DNA of 25,151 nucleotides, from IMG/VR virus record IMGVR_UViG_3300021375_000150, positions 1 through 25,151 of that record. One strand, written 5' to 3'. Made by a program: the position numbers and the translations under genes. A model generated the notes under the pieces. It was not told the DNA's origin, searched no databases, and worked only from the letters and a program-made list of their open reading frames with translations. This document shows positions 15,178 to 21,494 of the stretch, piece after piece; position 1 is the first letter of the stretch, and each line of letters begins with the position of its first letter. This DNA comes from a virus.

Positions 15178-15749
15178 AAAAAGCAATTTTTGGCTTCGGG
15201 GGATTTGCCCGTGAGGTATTATCGTACCTAGAGGAGCCCGTTGAAATTTTTGTAGATGATGCTTACTGTGAAAAAGAGGCAGAACCTATATCTTCTTTCG
15301 ACCCACAGCAATACCAACTACTTATCTGCGTAGGTGATCCCGCACTCAGAAAGCAAATTGTGAGCGGCTTGCCTAAGGAAACTAAGTTCTTTTCATTTGT
15401 TCATCCCACCGCTGTCGTCGGGAAAGATGTGGAAATTGGGGAAGGAAGCATTATCTGTCCTCAGGCGGTAGTTACTACAAATGTCACACTAGGGAAACAC
15501 AATATTTTAAATTTATGCAGCACGGTCGGGCATGATTCCATTATAGATGATTATTATACATCTTCTCCTGGAGGCAAGTGCTCTGGCTCCGTCTCATTGG
15601 GAGAAAAAGTTTACTTAGGAACAAACGCTTCCATTCGAGAAGGGATTCGAGTTTGCGGAGATGTTACTATAGGCATGAACGCAGCCGTGGTAAAAAATAT
15701 TTATGACGCTGGGGTTTATGCTGGAGTTCCGGCTAAGAAAATAAAGTAA
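15174..15749 (+). CDS. NeuD-like sugar O/N-acetyltransferase (left-handed beta-helix)
   Basis: 191 residues. KKAIFGFGGFAREVLSYL is the N-terminal nucleotide-sugar-binding Rossmann half of NeuD/PglD-type enzymes. From about residue 80, hexapeptide repeats follow (VVGKDVEIGEGSIICPQAVV, then TVGHDSIIDDYYTSSPGGK, then IGMNAAVVKNI). H in TVGHD is the usual catalytic base. It ends YAGVPAKKIK, the standard closing of this family. With an aminotransferase directly upstream (ATGA overlap), acetylation of an amino-sugar nucleotide is the natural guess. It is the last gene of the sugar cassette. Confidence 0.88.
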   Translation: MKKAIFGFGGFAREVLSYLEEPVEIFVDDAYCEKEAEPISSFDPQQYQLLICVGDPALRKQIVSGLPKETKFFSFVHPTAVVGKDVEIGEGSIICPQAVVTTNVTLGKHNILNLCSTVGHDSIIDDYYTSSPGGKCSGSVSLGEKVYLGTNASIREGIRVCGDVTIGMNAAVVKNIYDAGVYAGVPAKKIK

Positions 15750-15754
15750 TGAGG

Positions 15755-15760
15755 TATAAT
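15755..15760 (+). promoter_or_regulatory. Candidate -10 box before mazG
   Basis: TATAAT within GAGGTATAATA, a string also found at 17665 and 21250. No consensus -35 lies at 15-18 bases, so it is either activator-dependent or fortuitous. Start ATG 15766 would sit at the predicted transcript start. GAGG (15751-15754) could instead be a ribosome binding site for that ATG. Confidence 0.4.
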
Positions 15761-15765
15761 AAGCC

Positions 15766-16086
15766 ATGAAACTAAACGATTATCAAATTCAAGCAAACGA
15801 AACAGCAATTTACCCAAAGGGGCTCAACTACCCTATCCTTGGCCTAGCAGGTGAGGCGGGAGAGCTTTGTAACAAATACAAGAAAGTTCTTCGAGACAAG
15901 GGAGCAGAGGTTGACATGACTGATATTGACCAGATGGCAAAAGAGCTAGGGGATGTTCTTTGGTATGTGGCACAAATTGCAACGGAGCTAGGCACTGACC
16001 TTGAAACCGTAGCTAGAGTGAATATCATGAAGCTTGGGGACAGGAAAGATCGGGGCGTCCTTGGTGGCTCAGGAGATGAACGCTGA
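15766..16086 (+). CDS. mazG: MazG-like nucleotide pyrophosphohydrolase
   Basis: 106 residues. The four-helix MazG core has the metal-binding pattern E30-x-x-E33 (GLAGEAGELCNKYKK) and E60-x-x-D63 (KELGDVLWYVAQ). It hydrolyses nucleoside triphosphates to monophosphates; in phages it is thought to clean non-canonical or excess (d)NTPs or to alter alarmone levels, which of these is not resolvable here. It lies in a nucleotide/recombination block after the sugar cassette, probably with its own promoter. The stop overlaps the next ATG by one base. Confidence 0.9.
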   Translation: MKLNDYQIQANETAIYPKGLNYPILGLAGEAGELCNKYKKVLRDKGAEVDMTDIDQMAKELGDVLWYVAQIATELGTDLETVARVNIMKLGDRKDRGVLGGSGDER

Positions 16087-16298
16087 TGCCTGATTACGAA
16101 TTTTATTGTACTGAGTGTGATGAGATGTGGTCTGTTTTTATGGAAATGGAAACTTACGAAGAAGAGAAGAAATTAGCTAGGTGTCTTGATTGCGATCCTA
16201 AGAAGGAGAAGCCGAGCACGCTGGAGAGATATATGGGCAACGTCGCCCCGAGGGTTAAGATATCTGGAGTTGGCGTTTACCGACCAGGAAGCTTTTAA
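16086..16298 (+). CDS. Small zinc-ribbon protein (70 aa)
   Basis: 70 residues with FYCTECDEMW and ARCLDCDP, two CxxC pairs (C8/C11 and C33/C36) as in FmdB-like zinc ribbons. The remaining C-terminal half is basic and Gly-containing (APRVKISGVGVYRPGSF), a tail common to FmdB-type proteins. It overlaps its neighbours by one base at each end, between mazG and the deaminase. It is the second zinc-ribbon protein in the window (the other is at 6966), but the two do not look closely related outside the Cys pairs. Function unknown. Confidence 0.78.
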   Translation: MPDYEFYCTECDEMWSVFMEMETYEEEKKLARCLDCDPKKEKPSTLERYMGNVAPRVKISGVGVYRPGSF

Positions 16299-16666
16299 TG
16301 AAGTATCGACTGTCCGTGCCGCCAATGAGGGCGGCAATCAGGCAATCTGAGAAATCAGAGCACCGTTTCAGGGTGGGGGCTGCTATAGCTAAAGGCAACA
16401 AAGTGTTGATTGCCGCTTGCAATAACAGAAAAACCCACCCTAAGTATGGCTCCGGTGCTTTTTCAACACTCCACGCAGAGAGCCATGCAATATACAAGGC
16501 TATTCGTCAAGGGATCAACATCAAAGGGGCCACGATCTATGTGTATCGTGCTAACGGTCTACTTGCGAAGCCTTGTTCTTCTTGCCAAGCACTGATAAAC
16601 AAATATGGAATTAAGCATGTGGTTTACAGTGGAAACCTAGATGCCCAAAAAGTCAAGGTCCTATAA
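16298..16666 (+). CDS. Cytidine/dCMP deaminase-family protein
   Basis: 122 residues. The zinc site is complete: H59-A-E61 in STLHAESHAI and P92-C93-S-S-C96 in LLAKPCSSCQALI. The short length and HAE (not CAE) point to the dCMP/CMP-type deaminase group. Deamination of dCMP to dUMP would feed ThyX, encoded upstream, but the substrate is inferred from pathway context. The one-base overlap with the preceding zinc-ribbon gene suggests co-expression. Another nucleotide- or RNA-editing deaminase specificity cannot be excluded. Confidence 0.82.
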   Translation: MKYRLSVPPMRAAIRQSEKSEHRFRVGAAIAKGNKVLIAACNNRKTHPKYGSGAFSTLHAESHAIYKAIRQGINIKGATIYVYRANGLLAKPCSSCQALINKYGIKHVVYSGNLDAQKVKVL

Positions 16667-16667
16667 T
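16662..16667 (+). promoter_or_regulatory. Candidate -10 box before uvsX
   Basis: TATAAT lies 5 bases before the uvsX ATG and overlaps the deaminase stop. No -35 consensus is seen. If used, the transcript would begin at or next to the start codon (leaderless). No ribosome binding site is visible for uvsX. The match may be fortuitous. Confidence 0.3.
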
Positions 16668-16672
16668 AAAGC

Positions 16673-17644
16673 ATGGATAAAACAGTATTAGACAGGCTCA
16701 AGAACGCGGGCCTCCTTTCCGAGCAGATTACAGACATGGGCTTCGTCTCTACAGGGAGCTACGCCCTCAACCGTGTCATCAGTGGGGACTACACTAAGGG
16801 TATTCCTATAGGCATGATCACACAGTTCATGGGCGAGGCATCTACAGCCAAGACTGTGTTCGCTACCCACATCTTGAAGGACGCACAAGCTAAGGGTTAC
16901 TACTCAATGCTTGTGGACTCAGAGAATGCGTATAATCCAGAGTTTGCTGAGAGTTTGGGCCTAGACCCTAAGAAGTTGATTTATGCTGCCCCAGACACGC
17001 TAGAAGATTGCTTTCAGGTTATCGAAGACACGATCAAGGCTATTAGGGAGACGGACGCTGAGACGCCAATCGTAATTGCATATGATAGCATCGCGGTCTC
17101 CCCAAGTAAAGCAGAATTTGAGGCAGAGAGCTACGATGGCAACAATATGCAGGGAGCCGTTCGAGCTAAGAGCACGGGTGCCTGTCTCCGCAAGATCAAC
17201 CCGCTGCTACGCAAGTACAAGGTAGCTCTTGTGGTCATCAACCAGATCCGTAACAAGGTGGGCGTCCTGTACGGGAACCCTGAGACCCAGGCAGCAGGAG
17301 GCAAGAGCCTTGAATACTACCTGGGCGTCAACATGAAGACGATCTCGAACAAAACCTCAGACCTCATCAAGGACGAGAACAAGCAGATCATTGGAATCCA
17401 AGGGAAGCTCAGGAACACCAAGAACAAGGTGTCCATCCCTTTCCGTGAGACAACCTTCAAGCTCATGTACGACGAGGGTCTGGATCAGTACGATGGCCTT
17501 CTAGAGTTCTTGGTTCTAGACGGTCTAGTGCAGCAAAGTGGAGGTTGGTTCACTTTCGGTGAGAAGAAGTTCCAACGTAAGTCCTTTTATGAAGGCTTCT
17601 TAGGAGAGGAATTCTCCGAACTTCGCAAAGTAATCGGTGTTTGA
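16673..17644 (+). CDS. uvsX: UvsX/RecA-like recombinase
   Basis: 323 residues. The RecA-fold core is clear: Walker A GEASTAKT at 54-61, the glutamate switch region in SMLVDSENAYNPEF, Walker B in IVIAYDSIAVSPSK, and VVINQIRNKVG with the sensor Gln. The Walker A has Ala where most P-loops have Gly before the Lys; T4 UvsX also departs from the consensus here. It catalyses strand exchange on gp32-coated ssDNA and supports recombination-dependent replication with gp46/47 and the UvsY-like protein. There is no C-terminal extension of bacterial RecA type. No ribosome binding site is visible at ATG 16673. Confidence 0.9.
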   Translation: MDKTVLDRLKNAGLLSEQITDMGFVSTGSYALNRVISGDYTKGIPIGMITQFMGEASTAKTVFATHILKDAQAKGYYSMLVDSENAYNPEFAESLGLDPKKLIYAAPDTLEDCFQVIEDTIKAIRETDAETPIVIAYDSIAVSPSKAEFEAESYDGNNMQGAVRAKSTGACLRKINPLLRKYKVALVVINQIRNKVGVLYGNPETQAAGGKSLEYYLGVNMKTISNKTSDLIKDENKQIIGIQGKLRNTKNKVSIPFRETTFKLMYDEGLDQYDGLLEFLVLDGLVQQSGGWFTFGEKKFQRKSFYEGFLGEEFSELRKVIGV

Positions 17645-17646
17645 CG

Positions 17647-17674
17647 TTGAAAGTATTCACAGAAGAGGTATAAT
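17647..17674 (+). promoter_or_regulatory. Sigma70-like promoter at the DUF932 gene
   Basis: TTGAAA (17647-17652), 16-base spacer, TATAAT (17669-17674). The -10 is directly followed by ATG 17675, so transcripts from here would start after that ATG. The GAGG of GAGGTATAAT also has ideal spacing to act as the ribosome binding site for ATG 17675 on longer transcripts. Confidence 0.65.
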
Positions 17675-18538
17675 ATGGCATACGAAAGAGACCTGAGCCG
17701 ACTAGTTACTGGCTCCATCGACGCCTACTTCGGGCGCAACACTCAACCAAAGAAAAGAACCATGACTACCACGATCATCAACGAAGACATGCTCCGTCGC
17801 AAAGCCCCCGCCGTTTTCGCCACCAGCCCTAGCGAGGAGCGCACTTCTGACCGATACACCTTCATCCCTACCACTAGTGTCATTGAGACGCTACAAGAGG
17901 ACGGATGGGAAGCTTGGGAAGCCAATCAGGTTCACTCCCGCAAGTGGAGTGACATGCACGCCAAGCACATCGTTCGTATGCGCCGCCAGAAGGAAGAGGA
18001 GCGTACCAAGGTTGGCGATAGCTTTGTCGAGCTTCTGATTGTCAACAGCCACAACGGACTACAGGCATACAACCTGCACGCTGGTATTTTCCGCATGGTC
18101 TGCTCCAACGGGCTGATCATCGGTGATGAGAACTACGGTAAGGTTAAGGTCAAGCACATTGGCTACTCTCCTGACGAGGTTATTGCTGCTTCGCAGAAGC
18201 TCGTCGCCTCTACGAACGATCTTTACCAGACCCGTGACAACTGGAACAAGCGCCCACTGAGTATGCAAGAGCGGAACAGTTTCTTTGCTGATGCTGCGGC
18301 TCTGCGATGGGAAAGCCCTACCCAGGAAACGATCAATCAGGTCGGAAAGGCTCGTCGCGTAGCGGACGACAAGATTGACCTTTGGTCCTCCTACAACGTC
18401 GCTCAGGAGAACCTGACTCGCGCTGGCTGGGTTGATTCCACAACACGCCGCAAGGCTCGTAAGATCACCAGCATCTCCCGTGACGTTGAGCTTAACAGCC
18501 AACTGTGGGACCTTGCTGCCAACTACGCCAACAACTGA
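17675..18538 (+). CDS. DUF932 (phage/plasmid YfjQ-like) family protein
   Basis: 287 residues from ATG 17675, or 258 from ATG 17762. MLRRKAPAVFATSPSEERTSDRYTFIPT, then VIETLQEDGWEAWEANQ, and later LLIVNSHNGLQAYNLHAGIFRMVCSNGLII (key residues S-H-N-G, G-I-F-R and C-S-N-G) are the diagnostic blocks of DUF932. Family members occur on phages and plasmids; function is not established. The homologous part begins at about residue 36, so the first 29 residues look dispensable, and ATG 17762 becomes the first usable start on transcripts from the promoter above. Codon use here is more G+C-rich than in the sugar cassette. A terminator follows. Confidence 0.82.
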   Translation: MAYERDLSRLVTGSIDAYFGRNTQPKKRTMTTTIINEDMLRRKAPAVFATSPSEERTSDRYTFIPTTSVIETLQEDGWEAWEANQVHSRKWSDMHAKHIVRMRRQKEEERTKVGDSFVELLIVNSHNGLQAYNLHAGIFRMVCSNGLIIGDENYGKVKVKHIGYSPDEVIAASQKLVASTNDLYQTRDNWNKRPLSMQERNSFFADAAALRWESPTQETINQVGKARRVADDKIDLWSSYNVAQENLTRAGWVDSTTRRKARKITSISRDVELNSQLWDLAANYANN

Positions 18539-18558
18539 TAAAAAGTTTACTTAGTTAT

Positions 18559-18647
18559 CCTCCTTCCTCTCTAAATATATTGAGGGCTTTGGCTCTCACT
18601 TCCAGAGGAGGGAGGTTTTCCCCCGTCGCCTTCCTCCTCGTTTTTTT
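18559..18647 (+). terminator. Rho-independent terminator with a competing upstream pairing strand (attenuator-like)
   Basis: Terminator: GAGGAGGGAGG (18605-18615) pairs with CCTTCCTCCTC (18629-18639), 11 pairs with one G-T, followed by seven T (18641-18647). An earlier strand, CCTCCTTCCTCT (18559-18570), can pair with the same purine segment (18604-18615) over 12 pairs with one G-T. The two structures exclude each other. Between them is a small TGAG/CTCA hairpin. The terminator alone is well supported; regulation is inference. Confidence 0.8.
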
Positions 18648-18650
18648 ATC

Positions 18651-18989
18651 ATGGATGAGTTCAGAGTTCCCCTGTTGGTAGACAGCAATGGACTGTATAT
18701 CACTGAAGCCCAAATGCTTTTTTGGATTAACCAAAAAGGAGGGGAAGAGGCTTATGCTGAAGGTGATCCTGAATTTTTAGATTATTATAAGAACTGTTGT
18801 TTGTATAATCTTGTGTATGATATGATGGAGAAGGATCCTTCCTGTGCTTCTATGTATTGGGACAATAAAAAGGAAGAAGTGGCAATGGCCTTCCCTATGG
18901 AAGGATCGGTTGCTAAGAAGCTTTCAGAAGTAACATTTGCTTATGACGCAGAGGATGACGAGGAAGAAGACCCTTTCGATATTTTTTAA
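18651..18989 (+). CDS. Unknown acidic protein (112 aa)
   Basis: No family recognised. Mostly helical with aromatic residues (DEFRVPLLVDSNGLYITEAQ; FLDYYKNCCLYNLVYDMM). It ends in a strongly acidic tail (YDAEDDEEEDPFDIF), which resembles DNA mimicry or a partner-binding tail. No membrane segment or metal site is obvious, although a CC pair and three further Cys or His are scattered. The start ATG 18651 lies 3 bases after the T tract of the terminator, and the GGAGGG of the stem is too far upstream to serve as its ribosome binding site. It heads a run of small genes leading to the Clp ATPase. A loop bypassing the terminator would be needed to express it from upstream. Confidence 0.65.
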   Translation: MDEFRVPLLVDSNGLYITEAQMLFWINQKGGEEAYAEGDPEFLDYYKNCCLYNLVYDMMEKDPSCASMYWDNKKEEVAMAFPMEGSVAKKLSEVTFAYDAEDDEEEDPFDIF

Positions 18990-18990
18990 C

Positions 18991-19188
18991 ATGGCCGACA
19001 CATTTAGAAAGAATTTTGATGACGATACCCTTGAGCAAGTTTCCTCTCGCAGAAACAACCGTAGAAAAAGTAAAGCAAAACTAAAAACATTCTCCTATAA
19101 TAAGCAGGAAGCAAAGGTAGACTACTCGGATATTTCCGATGAATGGGAAGATGACGGTAGTTTCGAAAAGTTCACTAAAAGGAGATAA
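18991..19188 (+). CDS. Unknown small charged protein (65 aa)
   Basis: 65 residues from ATG 18991; the longer in-frame extension to 18937 runs through the previous gene and is rejected. A basic patch (SRRNNRRKSKAKLKTF) is followed by an acidic Tyr/Asp/Trp stretch (VDYSDISDEWEDDGSF) and a basic end (TKRR), so opposite charges are segregated along the chain. No ribosome binding site is visible; the start lies one base after the previous stop, which suggests translational coupling. No known family. Confidence 0.6.
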   Translation: MADTFRKNFDDDTLEQVSSRRNNRRKSKAKLKTFSYNKQEAKVDYSDISDEWEDDGSFEKFTKRR

Positions 19189-19190
19189 TC

Positions 19191-19433
19191 ATGTCTTGGG
19201 ATTGGGTATGGGGCGACAAAAAACCCGAAAAGAAAAAAATTAAAGTAGAGAACGAGTCTATACCTATAGAAAGAAAGAATACTAAGCTTTCTGTTACGTT
19301 TGATGTAGAGGTAGATCACCCTATTACCATGACTGGTTTTGGAGCCATCAACGAGGCTTACATTACTTTCCACCTCCCAGAAGGAGCACAAGTTAAAGAG
19401 GCTTTACTGTCTCAGGTAGATGTATTATCATGA
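19191..19433 (+). CDS. Unknown small protein (80 aa)
   Basis: 80 residues with a good AAGGAG ribosome binding site 8 bases before ATG 19191. It opens MSWDWVWGDKKPEKKK, a tryptophan-rich N-terminus followed by Lys-rich sequence. A probable beta-rich domain follows (KLSVTFDVEVDHPITMTGFG, then AYITFHLPEG). No catalytic or metal motif is seen. It overlaps the next small gene (ATGA). I do not recognise the family. Confidence 0.65.
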   Translation: MSWDWVWGDKKPEKKKIKVENESIPIERKNTKLSVTFDVEVDHPITMTGFGAINEAYITFHLPEGAQVKEALLSQVDVLS

Positions 19434-19564
19434 GAGTTCTAGACAATCTTTATCTTGGTTGGAATCCCTTCGGTATGGTTATGACCATAGGTGATTGGGA
19501 TAATTTGGTTAATTGGTGGATGAAAAAACATTTCTACGAACTAGATACTAAGGAGGAAAGCTAA
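19430..19564 (+). CDS. Unknown Trp-rich microprotein (44 aa)
   Basis: 44 residues beginning MRVLDNLYLGWNPFGM and containing GDWDNLVNWWMKKHF, so four Trp in 44 residues. It is not hydrophobic enough for a clear membrane helix; an amphipathic helix that binds membrane or protein is possible. ATG 19430 overlaps the previous stop (ATGA) and its stop is 1 base before the next ATG, so it is embedded in the operon. AAGGAGG near its 3' end (19549-19556) is the ribosome binding site of the next gene. The overlapping ends support it being real. Confidence 0.6.
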   Translation: MRVLDNLYLGWNPFGMVMTIGDWDNLVNWWMKKHFYELDTKEES

Positions 19565-19565
19565 C

Positions 19566-19904
19566 ATGCCTTCACCTTATGTACCCAAAACCTCGCACCT
19601 GAGTCCTACCCGGATTCAGAAACTTGCGAAAGATCTGATTTCCGAAGCCAAGGATGATCGTGAACTTGCGTTAAACACGCATAGATTTTTTCGGCAAATG
19701 GTAGACGAGAACCCTCAGGACTCTACCGCTAAATCCCTTATGGTGGATTGTCTAAAAGTCGCACAGGCTTCCAAGAATAATGTGATTAAGATTCTCAATC
19801 TTGTTGTAAAGATGGAAGAGTCCACAGACACTGGAAAGACCAAAGCAAACAAAGGAACAATGAACTCGACCTTTAGCGACCTAGACAATTTATTAAATGA
19901 GTGA
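19566..19904 (+). CDS. Unknown helical protein (112 aa)
   Basis: 112 residues, mostly helical, with a central conserved-looking block (DDRELALNTHRFFRQMVDENPQ, key residues R-E-L-A, F-F-R and NPQD, then AKSLMVDCLKVAQASKNNVIKILNLVVKMEE). The final 30 residues are polar and probably flexible. The ribosome binding site AAGGAGG is well placed. Its size and helical makeup would fit a small terminase subunit or a helicase loader, but no DNA-binding motif is visible, so it stays unassigned. It overlaps the Clp-like gene by 8 bases. Confidence 0.65.
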   Translation: MPSPYVPKTSHLSPTRIQKLAKDLISEAKDDRELALNTHRFFRQMVDENPQDSTAKSLMVDCLKVAQASKNNVIKILNLVVKMEESTDTGKTKANKGTMNSTFSDLDNLLNE

Positions 19905-21234
19905 TTCAGACGAAAACCGAAATGTATACAGGGCTGTTTGCCGTGATCTTAACACTGTTCTTCTAATCAAGGGAATGACCCTAGAAGAAGAGAAAGCTCT
20001 TTACTGGACTATTAAGAAACGAGTCCGTGAAGCAGAAACTCCAGTCAATTTAGAGGACTATAAGAAGTATATTGTTACTAAGTTTGTCATTGACATGGAT
20101 TCCATTATGAGCCAAGTACAAGGTTCTGATATGTACGAGGAAGAGGAGATTTATGATATCGTTTACGATGATATTATTTCTCTTTACCCTAACTTCTCTA
20201 TGTCATTCATTTGTACTGATCTGAACTCCGCTACATTTATGACTGGGTTGGAAAATTCGTCATTGTTTGATCGCTTAAAAAAGAGCATTGATGGAGAGAA
20301 AGACGAGCAAGACATTAACCTTTCTTCTCTAGAGGACATCAATTCAGCAGAGAAAGCGTTTAGAAAGAATCTACTAGGACAAGATCAGGCTATCGACAGT
20401 GTAGTTAAAGCTCTAAAGCTTACCGCTACGGGCCTTTCACAAGGAACTTCCTTCTTGTTCGTTGGTCCTACAGGTGTTGGTAAGACTGAGCTTGCTAAGA
20501 TCCTAGGAGATAAGTACAGCGGCAACTTCTACAAGGTCAACTGCGCTGAGTACGCTGGGGGTCATGAGTATGCCAAGCTTATCGGTTCTCCTCCAGGTTA
20601 CGTTGGGCACACTGAGAAGAGCCTTATGGCTGAGAAGGCAGAGAAGAGCAATCGCTGGGTGTTCCTGTTCGATGAGATCGAGAAGGCCCACCACAAGCTC
20701 TACGACTTTCTCCTGAGTCTCTTGGACGACGGCACCTGCACAGACAATATGGGCAACGTCCTAGACTTCTCTCAGTCGCTCTTTATCTTCACCTCCAACA
20801 AAGGTATCGTGGAGTCTAAGCAACGTCGCGTAGGGTTCACACACAACGATCCTACGGAGTCTGAAGAGAAGGACCTAGTTAAGAGTTCAGTGAAAGGTCA
20901 CTTCAGCCCTGAATTCATGAACCGTATTGACGAAGTAGTAATCTTTAATCATCTGACAAAAAAGGATGTTCGTAAGATCGCCAGACTTCAGCTTGAGAAG
21001 CTTCCTATCCAAATTACTTCTCCTTTGGTGGACTACGTTGTAAAGCATGGCTTCTCCCGTGAGTATGGTGCTAGGAATATTTCTCGCTTCATTAAGAATA
21101 ACATCTCGGACAAGCTTGCGGATGCAATCCTAAACAGAAAGGTGCCCAAGAAGGACGGAGAGTATTATTCCTCCAAGGTGACAAAGGATGGAGTGAAGAT
21201 CTACGATGTCAAGAATTTCGAAGCTGACGCTTGA
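19897..21234 (+). CDS. ClpA/HslU-type AAA+ unfoldase with a novel N-terminal region
   Basis: 445 residues with one AAA+ module resembling the second module of ClpA. Walker A GPTGVGKT is at 190-197, pore loop GYVG at 234-237, Walker B VFLFDE at 255-260, sensor 1 N301 in TSN, Arg finger R343 in FMNRIDEVVIF and sensor 2 GAR at 391-393. VGF at 312-314 stands exactly where ClpA has its ClpP-docking IGL loop. The first 140 residues are acidic and match no Clp N-domain I know. It could feed proteins to host ClpP, or act alone as a remodeller. The -35 box of the tRNA promoter overlaps its stop codon. Confidence 0.88.
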   Translation: MSDSDENRNVYRAVCRDLNTVLLIKGMTLEEEKALYWTIKKRVREAETPVNLEDYKKYIVTKFVIDMDSIMSQVQGSDMYEEEEIYDIVYDDIISLYPNFSMSFICTDLNSATFMTGLENSSLFDRLKKSIDGEKDEQDINLSSLEDINSAEKAFRKNLLGQDQAIDSVVKALKLTATGLSQGTSFLFVGPTGVGKTELAKILGDKYSGNFYKVNCAEYAGGHEYAKLIGSPPGYVGHTEKSLMAEKAEKSNRWVFLFDEIEKAHHKLYDFLLSLLDDGTCTDNMGNVLDFSQSLFIFTSNKGIVESKQRRVGFTHNDPTESEEKDLVKSSVKGHFSPEFMNRIDEVVIFNHLTKKDVRKIARLQLEKLPIQITSPLVDYVVKHGFSREYGARNISRFIKNNISDKLADAILNRKVPKKDGEYYSSKVTKDGVKIYDVKNFEADA

Positions 21235-21259
21235 AATGCTCTCTTGAGTGAGGTATAAT
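21231..21259 (+). promoter_or_regulatory. Sigma70-like promoter of the tRNA cluster
   Basis: TTGAAA (21231-21236), 17-base spacer, TATAAT (21254-21259) inside GAGGTATAATA. The -35 overlaps the stop of the Clp-like gene. The predicted start, about 21266, falls on the first base of a stem-loop. Confidence 0.8.
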
Positions 21260-21265
21260 AGATCG

Positions 21266-21315
21266 TCCAGGAGTAGCCAGCAGGTAACTGCGGCTGTCAG
21301 AACATAACTCCTGGA
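21266..21315 (+). ncRNA. Structured 5' leader stem-loop, unrecognised
   Basis: An outer 9-base-pair perfect stem (TCCAGGAGT 21266-21274 with ACTCCTGGA 21307-21315) encloses a second hairpin: AGCC(a)GCAG, a GTAA tetraloop of GNRA type (21284-21287), then CTGCGGCT. An 11-base single strand (21296-21306) joins them. It begins at the predicted transcription start and precedes the first tRNA by 11 bases. It could protect the 5' end or direct processing; it has no tRNA-like arms and I match it to no known riboswitch or ribozyme. Confidence 0.55.
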
Positions 21316-21326
21316 TGTAATAACCA

Positions 21327-21402
21327 CCTCCTGTAGCTCAGTGGTTAGAGCAATGTTCTTATAAAGCATAGGTCGTGGTTTCGATTACCACCAGGAGGAC
21401 CA
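21327..21402 (+). tRNA. tRNA-Ile (anticodon UAU)
   Basis: 76-nt cloverleaf with an encoded CCA. Acceptor CCTCCTG/CAGGAGG, D stem GCTC/GAGC, anticodon stem ATGTT/AGCAT with loop CTTATAA, T arm GTGGT-TTCGATT-ACCAC. The anticodon TAT reads AUA. Bacteria normally read AUA with a lysidine-modified CAU tRNA, so a UAU tRNA is an alternative brought by the phage. Confidence 0.9.
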
Positions 21403-21403
21403 A

Positions 21404-21488
21404 GCGAGTGTGGTGGAATTGGTATACACATCAGACTTAAAATCTGACGCCTTATGGATTGCGGGTTCGAGTCCCGCCACTCGTACCA
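21404..21488 (+). tRNA. tRNA-Leu (anticodon UAA)
   Basis: 85-nt class II tRNA with a long variable arm and encoded CCA. Acceptor GCGAGTG/CACTCGT (one G-T), anticodon stem TCAGA/TCTGA with loop CTTAAAA, T arm GCGGG-TTCGAGT-CCCGC. It starts one base after the CCA of the previous tRNA, so processing must separate them. It reads UUA. Confidence 0.93.
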
Positions 21489-21494
21489 TACAAC

